From assembly GCF_022811525.1 (NCBI RefSeq), contig NZ_CP063982.1, positions 620,001 through 684,000 on the forward strand: a stretch of DNA of 64,000 nucleotides, in the 5' to 3' direction. Positions 17,579 to 25,700 of the stretch are shown in pieces (the first letter of the stretch is position 1; the number at the start of each line of letters is the position of its first letter). The position numbers and the translations under genes are program-made. Under the pieces are notes generated by a model, which saw only the letters and a program-made list of their open reading frames with translations, did not search any database and was not told the origin of the DNA. This DNA is from Orrella daihaiensis. Its GTDB lineage: Bacteria > Pseudomonadota > Gammaproteobacteria > Burkholderiales > Burkholderiaceae_B.

Positions 17579-18589
17579 TTACAGTGCTGCCTTGACTTTG
17601 GCAGCGACGTCAGCTGGGACCCACTTGGACCACGATGCTTCGTTGTTCTTTAAGAACCACTCGGCGGCGGCTTGGCCGTCAGCCTGTTCGGCTTCCATGT
17701 AGGTCAGCACTTTGCCGAAATCCTCTGGGGTCCAGATGCGGGCTTTGAGGTAAGCCATGGGACCTGGGTTGCTGTTGGCAAACTCGGTAGATGCAATCGT
17801 CTTGATCTCAGTGATTGCAAAGCCATTGGGCTTGGGGTCCGGGCAGTTGGCAACGCCAATGCACGACTCAAACTCAGCGGCGTTGTAGGGGGCGAGTTCC
17901 ACACGAACCATGTCGAGTTCAGACAGCAAAGAAGTCGGTGCCCAGTAGTAGGCTAGCACGCCTTCACCGCGGTTATAGGCTTTCTTGATAGCACCAGCCA
18001 GTGCTGCGCCTGAACCTGGATCAACGAGGTTAAACCCTGCGCTTTCCATATCAAAGGCTTTGAAGAGGTTGTCCGTGATGATCTGGCAAGCCCAGCCAGC
18101 CGGGCATCCAACCACACGGCCTTTGCTCGGGTCTTCTGGATCTTTGAAGAGCTCGGGATGCTTTTTGACGCCCTCAATGGTGGCTAGCTCAGGAGTTTTC
18201 TCGAGCATGTAGCGTGGAATCCACCAGCCTTCACCTGCATTGGCAGCGGCGTCTTGCAACACATCACCGACAATGACCAAGCGATCCTCGCCAACAGCGC
18301 GGTCAATTTGCTCCTTGACCGTATTCATCCACATCTCAGGGGCAATGTCTGGCCGGCCTTTTTCTGTCATCGATGTCGCAGTGGGAACCGTGTCTCCCGG
18401 CACGGATTCGGCGTCACAGCCATAACCGTGCTTCAAAATAAATTCGTCAACACGGGCGGCAGCTTGTGCGCTGGCCCAGTTCATTTCGGCAATGGTAACG
18501 TTGCCACATTCAGCCTGTGCCACGCCAGTGCCGAGTGCACTAATCGCAATGGTCATCGCTGCAATGTAAGAGGGTTTTACAAATTTCAT
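17579..18589 (-). CDS. proX: Glycine betaine-binding periplasmic protein
   Basis: Periplasmic substrate-binding protein of 336 residues with an OpuAC domain. The signal peptide ends near residue 25 (VAQA before ECGN). Aromatic residues such as the W in EMNWASAQ, in PEMWMN and in AYYWAPT are positioned as in quaternary-amine binding cages. The ATG at 18589 has GGAG eight bases upstream and a proper signal sequence, so a longer frame from 18703 is rejected. Betaine, choline or proline betaine are possible ligands; ligand identity is inferred from the family. Confidence 0.92.
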   Translation of the reverse strand: MKFVKPSYIAAMTIAISALGTGVAQAECGNVTIAEMNWASAQAAARVDEFILKHGYGCDAESVPGDTVPTATSMTEKGRPDIAPEMWMNTVKEQIDRAVGEDRLVIVGDVLQDAAANAGEGWWIPRYMLEKTPELATIEGVKKHPELFKDPEDPSKGRVVGCPAGWACQIITDNLFKAFDMESAGFNLVDPGSGAALAGAIKKAYNRGEGVLAYYWAPTSLLSELDMVRVELAPYNAAEFESCIGVANCPDPKPNGFAITEIKTIASTEFANSNPGPMAYLKARIWTPEDFGKVLTYMEAEQADGQAAAEWFLKNNEASWSKWVPADVAAKVKAAL

Positions 18590-18920
18590 CTGTTCTTCTC
18601 CGTTGTTCAAACCAGAATGGCTTGTGGACACGATCAGGCCCAATGAACCTGAAAGGTGTTGCGCGCAATACCGCATTGCACAACTTGTCCGGTGATGCGC
18701 CACAAGTGACGCTGGTATGTCCCAAGTGGGACCACGGTTGCTCGAAGAGCATTTGACACCCCAACAATGTGGGGCATATTGACGCTTCAGTAACTGAAGC
18801 TAGATGTATCTGCGAACAGATACGGCACTTAAGCTGTTTACAACTTTTTTAGTCTAACCAACTTCATTATCATCTGACAAATTGACCCTATGACTTTTTG
18901 CATATTACGAAACGCACGTC
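18590..18920. promoter_or_regulatory. Hairpin-rich divergent region before proX
   Basis: This 331-base gap between divergent proX and a GST-like gene holds no convincing gene. Read on the minus strand, toward proX, it contains three short hairpins in a row. These are a 7-bp stem with TTCG loop (18806-18823), a 7-bp stem with a 3-base loop (18784-18800), and a weaker CCCCA/TGGGG stem near 18757-18772. They would sit in the 5' leader of the betaine operon if transcription starts near 18830-18860. A TTGTCA-like -35 element is visible near 18875, but no clear -10. Confidence 0.4.
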
Positions 18921-19547
18921 ATGCACAACGAGTTCGACTGGCCACTGCTATATTCATATCGGCGTTGTCCTTATGCCATGCGAGCCCGCATGGCGCTTAA
19001 GGTTGCGGGCATTCATTGCAAAATTATTGACATTCATTTGCGCGACAAGCCCGAGCACATGCTTAGGGTATCCCCTAAGGGCACAGTGCCTGTGCTTTGC
19101 CTAAGCACAGATGAGGTTATTGATGAAAGTCTAGACATCATGCACTGGGCTTTGCAACAGAATGATCCACAACGATGGTTCGATGGACTAAGCGATGAGC
19201 AGGCGCAGTATCTGTTGTCTCAGACCGATGGGCCGTTTAAACAAGCCCTTGATCAATACAAATACGCTTCACGCTTTCCCGAGAAAGATCCGGTGAGCGC
19301 ACGAGAATCTGCCATGCAAGCATTGATTGATCCGCTGTCTGCTGTGCTGGCCCAACAACACTTTATCGGCGGCGAAAAGCCTGTGTTGCAGGATATAGCG
19401 ATATTTCCATTTGTGCGTCAGTTTGCCGGTGTGGAGCCCGATTGGTTTAGCGCGCATTCACCCGAGGCAGTCAGAAACTGGTTAACCCACTGGGTTCAAT
19501 CTGATCTGTTCACGGCTATCATGCAAAAGAATGTCACTCACATCTGA
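18921..19547 (+). CDS. Glutathione S-transferase-fold protein with CPYAMR motif
   Basis: GST-like protein of 208 residues. The N-terminal thioredoxin domain starts with a CPYAMR active-site motif (about 17-22) and has the cis-proline GTVPVL and the ESLDIMHW segment. The C-terminal part is helical. The single N-terminal cysteine resembles glutaredoxin-2 or omega-type GSTs, so thiol transfer rather than conjugation is likely. The substrate is unknown. It is followed by an MHS-family carrier 62 bases later, possibly in the same transcript. Confidence 0.8.
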   Translation: MHNEFDWPLLYSYRRCPYAMRARMALKVAGIHCKIIDIHLRDKPEHMLRVSPKGTVPVLCLSTDEVIDESLDIMHWALQQNDPQRWFDGLSDEQAQYLLSQTDGPFKQALDQYKYASRFPEKDPVSARESAMQALIDPLSAVLAQQHFIGGEKPVLQDIAIFPFVRQFAGVEPDWFSAHSPEAVRNWLTHWVQSDLFTAIMQKNVTHI

Positions 19548-19609
19548 CCATGACCTCATTAAAGATCAAGCTATGTCTAAACCAACGCATAGACACCTAG
19601 GATCAAAGC

Positions 19610-21037
19610 ATGAACCAACCTAAAAACAATAAACGCATGTTGTTGGCCGGTGTGGCAGGTAACCTGCTTGAATGGTTCGATTTTGCGGTCTATGGATTTT
19701 TTGCGGTCACCATCGGCAAGATATTTTTCCCCGCGGAAGACCCCGTTGCTCAGGTCATTGCGGCCTTTGGTGTGTTTGCCGTGGGTTTCTTGATGCGGCC
19801 CATTGGCGGGATATTATTGGGACATATTGGTGACAAATATGGCCGCCACACGGCCATGTTGATTTCCGTTATCGCCATGGCCGTGCCAACGTTTCTGATC
19901 GGTCTTTTGCCGGGCTACGCCACATTGGGTCTGGCTGCTCCCATTCTGCTGCTGCTGTTGCGGATGATTCAAGGGCTGTCAGTCGGCGGGGAATTTACGA
20001 CATCGATTGTCTATATGGTCGAGCGCGCCAATCCGAAGCATCATGGAACGGTTGGGGCGCTAGCTGCCATGGGGGCTGTTGGTGGCATGCTGCTTGGCTC
20101 TGGTTTTGGTGCAGTGTTGGCTGCCTCGTTGACTGAGGCGCAATTGACAGATTGGGGCTGGCGCGTGCCGTTTCTCGTGGGTCTCCTGTTAGGCTTAGCA
20201 GGCTTGTATCTGCGTCGTGAGCGCTCCACGCCCAGCTTCCCACATGAAGCCAGAAACCGTAGCCCACTGAAAGAGGCACTCAAGCATCATCGTGGGGTCA
20301 TGGCTCGAGTCGCCGGTATAGCCATGATTAATGCCGTGGTGTTTTATCTTGCCTTTGTCTACTTGGTTAGCTGGCTTGAAACCGTGGATGGTATACCGGC
20401 TGAGACGGCTTTAGAAATCAACACGGTCAGCCTAATGGCATTGCTACCAGTCATGCTGTTTGGCGGTTGGCTATCGGACCGAGTCGGTGGCAAGCGCGTC
20501 ATGGCCCTGGCTGCGGCGCTGCTAGCTTGCTTGGCGTGGCCGTTGCTGTGGTTGATGCATCACCACAGCCTGGCGATGGTGTACGTGGGCCAATTGGGGT
20601 TCTCGTTGTTCGCTGGTTTGTATCTGGGTGCTCAACCTGCGTTCATGGTAAAGGTAATTCCCCCGGCGGTTCGCTGCACGGGCACAGGCCTGGCCTACAA
20701 CGTCACGCTAGGTGTGGCCGGTGGTTTGAGTCCCATGGTGGCCACGTGGCTGGTCAATCGCACGCATGATGACTTCAGTCCTGCTTACATGATTATCGTA
20801 GCGACAGTGCTTGCACTGATTGCCGTGTTATCAGTGCGCGAATCGAGCAACACGGGCCAACAGGATCACCTGCGACGGGCTCGGGAGTTGTTGCAAGCTG
20901 TAGACCGAGGCGGTACCCCCTCCAATGCGCGCATTATCAACGAGATTGCGCGCGAGTTTGGGCTTGAGGTCTCAAGCAAAGCACCTATGCAAGAGACGAT
21001 CGAACGCATCCGACAGGCGGTTGAACGAGCATCTTGA
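19610..21037 (+). CDS. MFS transporter, metabolite:H+ symporter (MHS) family
   Basis: Twelve-segment proton symporter of 475 residues. The N-terminal NLLEWFDFAVYGFFA and the loop GHIGDKYGRHTAM are signatures of the MHS family, which includes ProP, KgtP and ShiA. A C-terminal soluble tail of about 60 residues is longer than in many members. AGGA lies seven bases before the ATG. The ligand is unknown; nearness to the betaine operon makes an osmolyte possible but not established. Confidence 0.88.
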   Translation: MNQPKNNKRMLLAGVAGNLLEWFDFAVYGFFAVTIGKIFFPAEDPVAQVIAAFGVFAVGFLMRPIGGILLGHIGDKYGRHTAMLISVIAMAVPTFLIGLLPGYATLGLAAPILLLLLRMIQGLSVGGEFTTSIVYMVERANPKHHGTVGALAAMGAVGGMLLGSGFGAVLAASLTEAQLTDWGWRVPFLVGLLLGLAGLYLRRERSTPSFPHEARNRSPLKEALKHHRGVMARVAGIAMINAVVFYLAFVYLVSWLETVDGIPAETALEINTVSLMALLPVMLFGGWLSDRVGGKRVMALAAALLACLAWPLLWLMHHHSLAMVYVGQLGFSLFAGLYLGAQPAFMVKVIPPAVRCTGTGLAYNVTLGVAGGLSPMVATWLVNRTHDDFSPAYMIIVATVLALIAVLSVRESSNTGQQDHLRRARELLQAVDRGGTPSNARIINEIAREFGLEVSSKAPMQETIERIRQAVERAS

Positions 21038-21046
21038 TGTCCTAAA

Positions 21047-22075
21047 CTACGGGTTAGCCTTTTCTTGTGCCGATTTGGCGTGCGCTACATCCATGTCGCG
21101 CGGCAAAGGCACGCCGTTTTTAACGGCCAATACTTCAGCCATGACGCTCACAGAAATCTCGGCCGGCGTCTTGCTGCCAATATAGATGCCGATCGGACCG
21201 CGCAAACGAGCCAATGACTCTTCGGTCTGCCCAAAATGTTCAATCATGCGCTTGCGACGTGCAGCGTTGTTGCTGCGCGAACCAATGGCACCAACATAAA
21301 AGGCCTCTGTTTCAAGTGCTTCCAGAAGGGCGAGATCATCTAGCTTGGGGTCGTGCGTCAATGCCAGCACGCAGGTGCGGCGATCAGGTTTAAAGATCTT
21401 GACTGCATCGTCAGGCCACTCGCTCATGCGATTAACACCAGTCGTAGTCCAGCCTGATGCGTATTCTTCGCGCGGGTCACAGACGGTCACCGTAAAGCCG
21501 TTAAAAATTGCCATGGTGGCGATGTACTCACCGAGCTGTCCGGCACCGATCAGCAGCATCCGATATGACGGCCCAAACGTATTAACGAGCATTTCCTCAT
21601 TGACGCGCAAACTATCGGCAGTCTCCGTGGGCTCCAGAGTCACAGCGCCAGTGCGCATGTCAGTAACGCGACGCACCAAGTCACCGCGTTCTAGCCGCTC
21701 GATCAGTTCAGTTAATAGTTGAGCATCAGGATTAAATTCGAGCAAGAGTTCAAGTGTGCCGCCACATGGCAGACCAAATCGATGCGCCTCATCGGCTGTA
21801 ATGCCATAACGCATGCGTTTAGGCTTGCCTGCCATAGCCATGCCCGGTTTATCCTGACCTTCGGCCGGTTGGGTGAACTCGCGTATCAGATCGTCCTCAA
21901 TACAACCACCGGATACTGAGCCTACCACTGCACCGGTTTCGCACATCGCCATGATCGAGCCAATTGGGCGAGGGGAGGAGCCCCAGGTGCGCATGACGGT
22001 AACCAGCACGGCACGCTGGTAGGCATCGCGCCATTCTTTCAGGCGCTTTAATACGATCAGGTCCTGGTTTTGCAT
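21047..22075 (-). CDS. xdhC: XdhC/CoxI-family molybdenum cofactor maturation protein
   Basis: Protein of 342 residues with an N-terminal XdhC_CoxI domain (motif TVMRTWGSSPRPIGS, then GSVSGGCIEDD) and a C-terminal Rossmann domain (LIGAGQLGEYIA, then VGAIGSRSN). Family members bind and deliver sulfurated molybdopterin cytosine dinucleotide to molybdenum hydroxylases. It is the last gene of the cox-like cluster and should mature the large subunit at 25701-28082. Confidence 0.88.
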   Translation of the reverse strand: MQNQDLIVLKRLKEWRDAYQRAVLVTVMRTWGSSPRPIGSIMAMCETGAVVGSVSGGCIEDDLIREFTQPAEGQDKPGMAMAGKPKRMRYGITADEAHRFGLPCGGTLELLLEFNPDAQLLTELIERLERGDLVRRVTDMRTGAVTLEPTETADSLRVNEEMLVNTFGPSYRMLLIGAGQLGEYIATMAIFNGFTVTVCDPREEYASGWTTTGVNRMSEWPDDAVKIFKPDRRTCVLALTHDPKLDDLALLEALETEAFYVGAIGSRSNNAARRKRMIEHFGQTEESLARLRGPIGIYIGSKTPAEISVSVMAEVLAVKNGVPLPRDMDVAHAKSAQEKANP

Positions 22076-22135
22076 GATGACTATTCGAGAGTTTGGGTTG
22101 GTGCTGGTGATGCTGACATACCGACTAAATGGTCT

Positions 22136-22762
22136 TTATGAGCCTGAGCTCATAACAGCGATAACCACGGCGACAGCGGCAGCCACTGCGATCCATAACC
22201 AGCGAGGTACCCCCGCATTGGAGCTTGCCGAAGCAGTGCCACTGGCGCCGGCGGTTGACGCTGTGGATTCACTAGCAGCTTCCTCATGGGTGGATGTTTC
22301 ATCACTTGGACTGTGGCCTGTTTTTTCTGAAAGTGCTTTTTCAAAGCGCTTAAAGAAATCATCAGCCATAGACTTCGCGGCCCCATCGATCAAGCGCTGT
22401 CCTAGTTGTGCGAGCTTGCCACCAATTTGCGATTCAACGGTGTACTTGAGCTCAACACCTTGGTCGTTTTCTACAAGCTCGACGTGCGAAACGCCTTTAC
22501 CATGGCCGGCCACACCGCCTTGCGCCTCGAACTTCAGCGTATAGGATTTAGGCGGTTGAATGTCCGATAGTTCGACTTTGCCAGTGAATTTGGCTGATAC
22601 GGGTCCAATTTTGATGGCTGCTGCAGTGTGGTACACATTCTCGGATTCGAGTTCGAACTTTTGGCAACCCGGTACGCACTGCTTCAAAACCTCAGGATCA
22701 TTCAGGGCTTCCCAAGCTTGTTGGGCGGTGGCCGAGAGTTGGCGGCTTCCTTGCATTTGCAT
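22136..22762 (-). CDS. coxG: CoxG-family SRPBCC membrane-anchored protein
   Basis: Protein of 208 residues with a SRPBCC lipid-binding fold at about 1-145 (CoxG family) and a linker rich in Ser, Ala and Thr. A single C-terminal membrane helix (WLWIAVAAAVAVVIAVM) ends three residues before the terminus. In carboxydotrophs CoxG helps anchor the dehydrogenase to the membrane, and recent work on related proteins suggests quinone delivery. GGAG lies six bases upstream of the ATG. Confidence 0.87.
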   Translation of the reverse strand: MQMQGSRQLSATAQQAWEALNDPEVLKQCVPGCQKFELESENVYHTAAAIKIGPVSAKFTGKVELSDIQPPKSYTLKFEAQGGVAGHGKGVSHVELVENDQGVELKYTVESQIGGKLAQLGQRLIDGAAKSMADDFFKRFEKALSEKTGHSPSDETSTHEEAASESTASTAGASGTASASSNAGVPRWLWIAVAAAVAVVIAVMSSGS

Positions 22763-22783
22763 TGTCTTCTCCGAGTCGAGTCT

Positions 22784-23968
22784 TTAACGTATCTGTTTCA
22801 TAAGCTTGGCCAGTGCGATGGCCAGGGTGCTCAGGTGTTCGAGGTTGTGGATGGCAAGCATTTTGTTCACGTAGCGATCCAGCACTTGGGCGCCACCGGC
22901 CAATGGTTGATAGCCATCGTACCGCAACAAGGGATTCAGCCACACGGTTGCCCTCGCTTGACGGGTTAGCCAGTCAAGCTCGTACGCCAAGCTATCGTGA
23001 TCCCCCGTGTCCAAGCCATCGGTGATGAGCAGCACCAAGGTGCGGTTGCCAACGATGTCATTGCGGTGATCTTCACGAATTTTCTTTAACGCAGCGCCTA
23101 GTTGTGTGCCCCCGCCAAAGTCGGCGATGGCATCATTTGCCATGGCCAGCATGACATCGGTATCGCGCTCGGCAAACGCCGGGTTCAGGTCGGTTAGCTG
23201 CGTGCCAAACGCATACACATGGCGCTGCTGGTGATAGAGCGCCTGATGCAAGAAAGCCAGCATGAGTCTGGCATAGCGCTCCATGGAACCTGAGACGTCC
23301 ACGAGCACCAGCACTGGCAATGTGGCTTGACGTCGTTTGCTCATGGGCAAGGACAGGAAATCACCATCGTGTTTGGCAGCGGATTGCAGTAACCGACGCC
23401 AGTGCAGTTGATCGCCGTGGCTGCCAAACTGCCGACGCCGTGTGCCCACCGTGGGCAGGCGAAGCGGGATTTCACGCACCAGCCGTTCGATCAGCTTGAA
23501 CTCGCTGGCACTGAGCTGGTTAAAGTCCGCGTGGCGCAGTCGCGCGCGATCGCTGGCACTCATGGCGGCATCGAGCTCGATCTTCTCTTCTTTGGGTGGG
23601 TTTGTTTGCTGCTGTGGCTTGGGCGGTGCTTGCAACGCTTCTTGTGCGCGGGCGCTGCGCGCAGGTGGATTGTTCTCAGCTTTCGCCTGTGGCAGCAATT
23701 GCGCCATTAGCTGTTTGGCGATTTCCGGATTACGGAAATAAGCTTCAAACAAATCAGCAAACACATGCTGGTCTTCTTGTCGGCTGACAAGCACGGCTCG
23801 CAGCGCCGCCTCGACGTCAGACTTCCGTCCCACATCGATCATGCCTAAAGCTTGCTGGGCGAGGCTGATGCGCGCAGTGTCAACTGGCAAGCCGGCTCTT
23901 CTGAGCATGCGGCCAAACCCGGTGAGATTATCGGCTAGCTTGCCAGCCCGCGCGTCGCCTAGAACCAT
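22784..23968 (-). CDS. coxE: VWA-domain protein, CoxE-like
   Basis: Protein of 394 residues with a C-terminal von Willebrand A domain containing the MIDAS motif DVSGSM near residue 230. An N-terminal helical region carries a Pro/Gln/Lys-rich linker around residues 115-145. Paired with the MoxR-type ATPase encoded just upstream, it belongs to the CoxD-CoxE chaperone system that builds the copper or sulfur ligand of molybdenum hydroxylases. Its role for a form II enzyme is less defined. Confidence 0.87.
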   Translation of the reverse strand: MVLGDARAGKLADNLTGFGRMLRRAGLPVDTARISLAQQALGMIDVGRKSDVEAALRAVLVSRQEDQHVFADLFEAYFRNPEIAKQLMAQLLPQAKAENNPPARSARAQEALQAPPKPQQQTNPPKEEKIELDAAMSASDRARLRHADFNQLSASEFKLIERLVREIPLRLPTVGTRRRQFGSHGDQLHWRRLLQSAAKHDGDFLSLPMSKRRQATLPVLVLVDVSGSMERYARLMLAFLHQALYHQQRHVYAFGTQLTDLNPAFAERDTDVMLAMANDAIADFGGGTQLGAALKKIREDHRNDIVGNRTLVLLITDGLDTGDHDSLAYELDWLTRQARATVWLNPLLRYDGYQPLAGGAQVLDRYVNKMLAIHNLEHLSTLAIALAKLMKQIR

Positions 23969-23986
23969 GATGCCACCTTGAGATCC

Positions 23987-24886
23987 TTAGGACTCGGTGG
24001 CGAGCAGTTCTTGCAGCATGGGCTCGAGTGCGGCGACATCGTCACGCTGCTTAAAGAGCACGCCAGCGGTGTTTTCAACGACTTCGGGATCTAGTTGCAG
24101 GGTCTCAAGGGCTACCAGTGCTTTAGCCCATTCAACGCTCTCGGCAATGCCGGGTGCTCGACTGAAGGCGTCAGCAAAGGGCTTATCGCGCAGCCTCTGT
24201 ACAAAGTCTGCTACCTGCTCGCTCAGCTTTTGACCGATGCCAGGTACTTGCTCGGCGATGATCGCGAGCTCTCGATCGCGATCAGGGTAATCAACCCAGT
24301 GGTATAGGCACCGTCGCTTGATAGCATCATTCAAGTCTCGCGTACGGTTGCTAGTCAGTATCGTCAGTGGTGGGGTTTGTGCCTTGATGGTGCCAAGCTC
24401 AGGGATGCTGACTTGATACTCGCCCAAGTACTCCAACAAAAACGCTTCAAACGGTTCGTCAGCCCGGTCGACTTCATCTATCAAGAGTACTGCGCCGGCA
24501 CCTGGTGTTTGCAAGGCCTGTAGCAGGGGGCGCTTGATGAGGTAGTGCGCCTGATAAACCTCGCGCTCGATTTCTTCAGGCGTCCTAGTCTCTTGCGCAG
24601 CCTTTAAGTGAATCAGTTGAGCCGCGTAGTTCCATTCATAGAGCGCATCACGCTGCTCAAGACCGTCATAACACTGTAACCGTATCAGGTTGCGTCCAGT
24701 AATAGTAGCTAGCGCTTTGGCAAGTTCTGTTTTACCAACGCCGGGGTCACCCTCCAGTAGCAGCGGACGGCCTAGGCGTGTGGCCAGATGAACAGCGGTC
24801 ACCAGCCTGCGGTCGGGAAAGTATCCGACCGACTGCAGGCTGTTAACCCAAGTATCAACGCTGTCAGGCTGGTGTTGCTCGCCCAA
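23987..24886 (-). CDS. coxD: MoxR-family AAA+ ATPase, CoxD-like
   Basis: AAA+ ATPase of 299 residues. The Walker A is GDPGVGKT (46-53), the Walker B LLIDEVDRAD lies near residue 135, and a sensor 1 TSNRTRDL follows. It starts at a TTG placed directly after the coxM TGA stop. The strong AAGGAGG five bases upstream supports that unusual start. It works with the VWA protein downstream in maturation of the molybdenum enzyme. Confidence 0.9.
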   Translation of the reverse strand: MGEQHQPDSVDTWVNSLQSVGYFPDRRLVTAVHLATRLGRPLLLEGDPGVGKTELAKALATITGRNLIRLQCYDGLEQRDALYEWNYAAQLIHLKAAQETRTPEEIEREVYQAHYLIKRPLLQALQTPGAGAVLLIDEVDRADEPFEAFLLEYLGEYQVSIPELGTIKAQTPPLTILTSNRTRDLNDAIKRRCLYHWVDYPDRDRELAIIAEQVPGIGQKLSEQVADFVQRLRDKPFADAFSRAPGIAESVEWAKALVALETLQLDPEVVENTAGVLFKQRDDVAALEPMLQELLATES

Positions 24887-25687
24887 TCAGCCCTCCTTGC
24901 CAAGCGCTTGGTTCACGGCGCGTTGAGTTTGGATCTTGATGAGATCAGCCCGATACTCGGGGCTTGCATGCAGGTCACCGCTCAGGTCCGAAGCATCAAT
25001 AGACACGCCCTCGACAGCATCGGCTGAGAAGTTCGCGTTTAATGCGGCTTCCAGACCAGCGTGGCGGAATACGCCATTACCGGCACCTGTGATGGCGACT
25101 CGAACTCCTTGGGCAGTTTTAGCGACAAAGACACCAACCAAGGCATAGCGCGAGGCTGGTTGCTTGAACTTGGCGTAAGCCGCCATTTCTGGCACTGGAA
25201 AGCTGATCGCTGTAATCATCTCATCGGGCTCAAGCGCTGTGGCATACAGCCCCTGAAAGAAATCATCGGCAGCGATTTCGCGTTTGTTGGTCTTGACCGA
25301 AGCGCCTAAGCCAAGTACGGCACTCGGGTAGCAAGCCGAAGGGTCGTTGTTGGCAACAGAACCGCCAATTGTGCCCATGGCGCGAACTTGCTTGTCACCG
25401 ATGCCGCCAGCCAGTTTGGCAAGTCCCGGGATCTTACTGTTGACCAGTGGGTCAGTGGCGACCGCTTGGTGGCGAGTCATGGCACCGATCACGATGGCAC
25501 CCTTGTCCTCACAAATTCCGGCAAGCTGAGACAGACCACCTAAATCCACTAGCGTCTCAGGCTGCATCAGACGCTGTTTCATTGAAGCCAACATGGTCTG
25601 ACCACCAGCAAGCAACTGTCCGCCAGCGCTAAGCATTTGGGCAGCTTGCTCCAAGGATTCTGCACGCTTGAATTCAAAGTTATACAT
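24887..25687 (-). CDS. coxM: Molybdenum hydroxylase FAD subunit, CoxM-like
   Basis: Medium subunit of 266 residues that carries FAD. Both family motifs are present, AGGQTML (32-38) and TIGGSVANNDPSA near residue 107. The C-terminal CO_deh_flav_C domain completes it. It passes electrons from the [2Fe-2S] subunit to the acceptor. It sits 13 bases after coxL and directly before the MoxR gene. Confidence 0.93.
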   Translation of the reverse strand: MYNFEFKRAESLEQAAQMLSAGGQLLAGGQTMLASMKQRLMQPETLVDLGGLSQLAGICEDKGAIVIGAMTRHQAVATDPLVNSKIPGLAKLAGGIGDKQVRAMGTIGGSVANNDPSACYPSAVLGLGASVKTNKREIAADDFFQGLYATALEPDEMITAISFPVPEMAAYAKFKQPASRYALVGVFVAKTAQGVRVAITGAGNGVFRHAGLEAALNANFSADAVEGVSIDASDLSGDLHASPEYRADLIKIQTQRAVNQALGKEG

Positions 25688-25700
25688 GGTGTGCTCCTCC

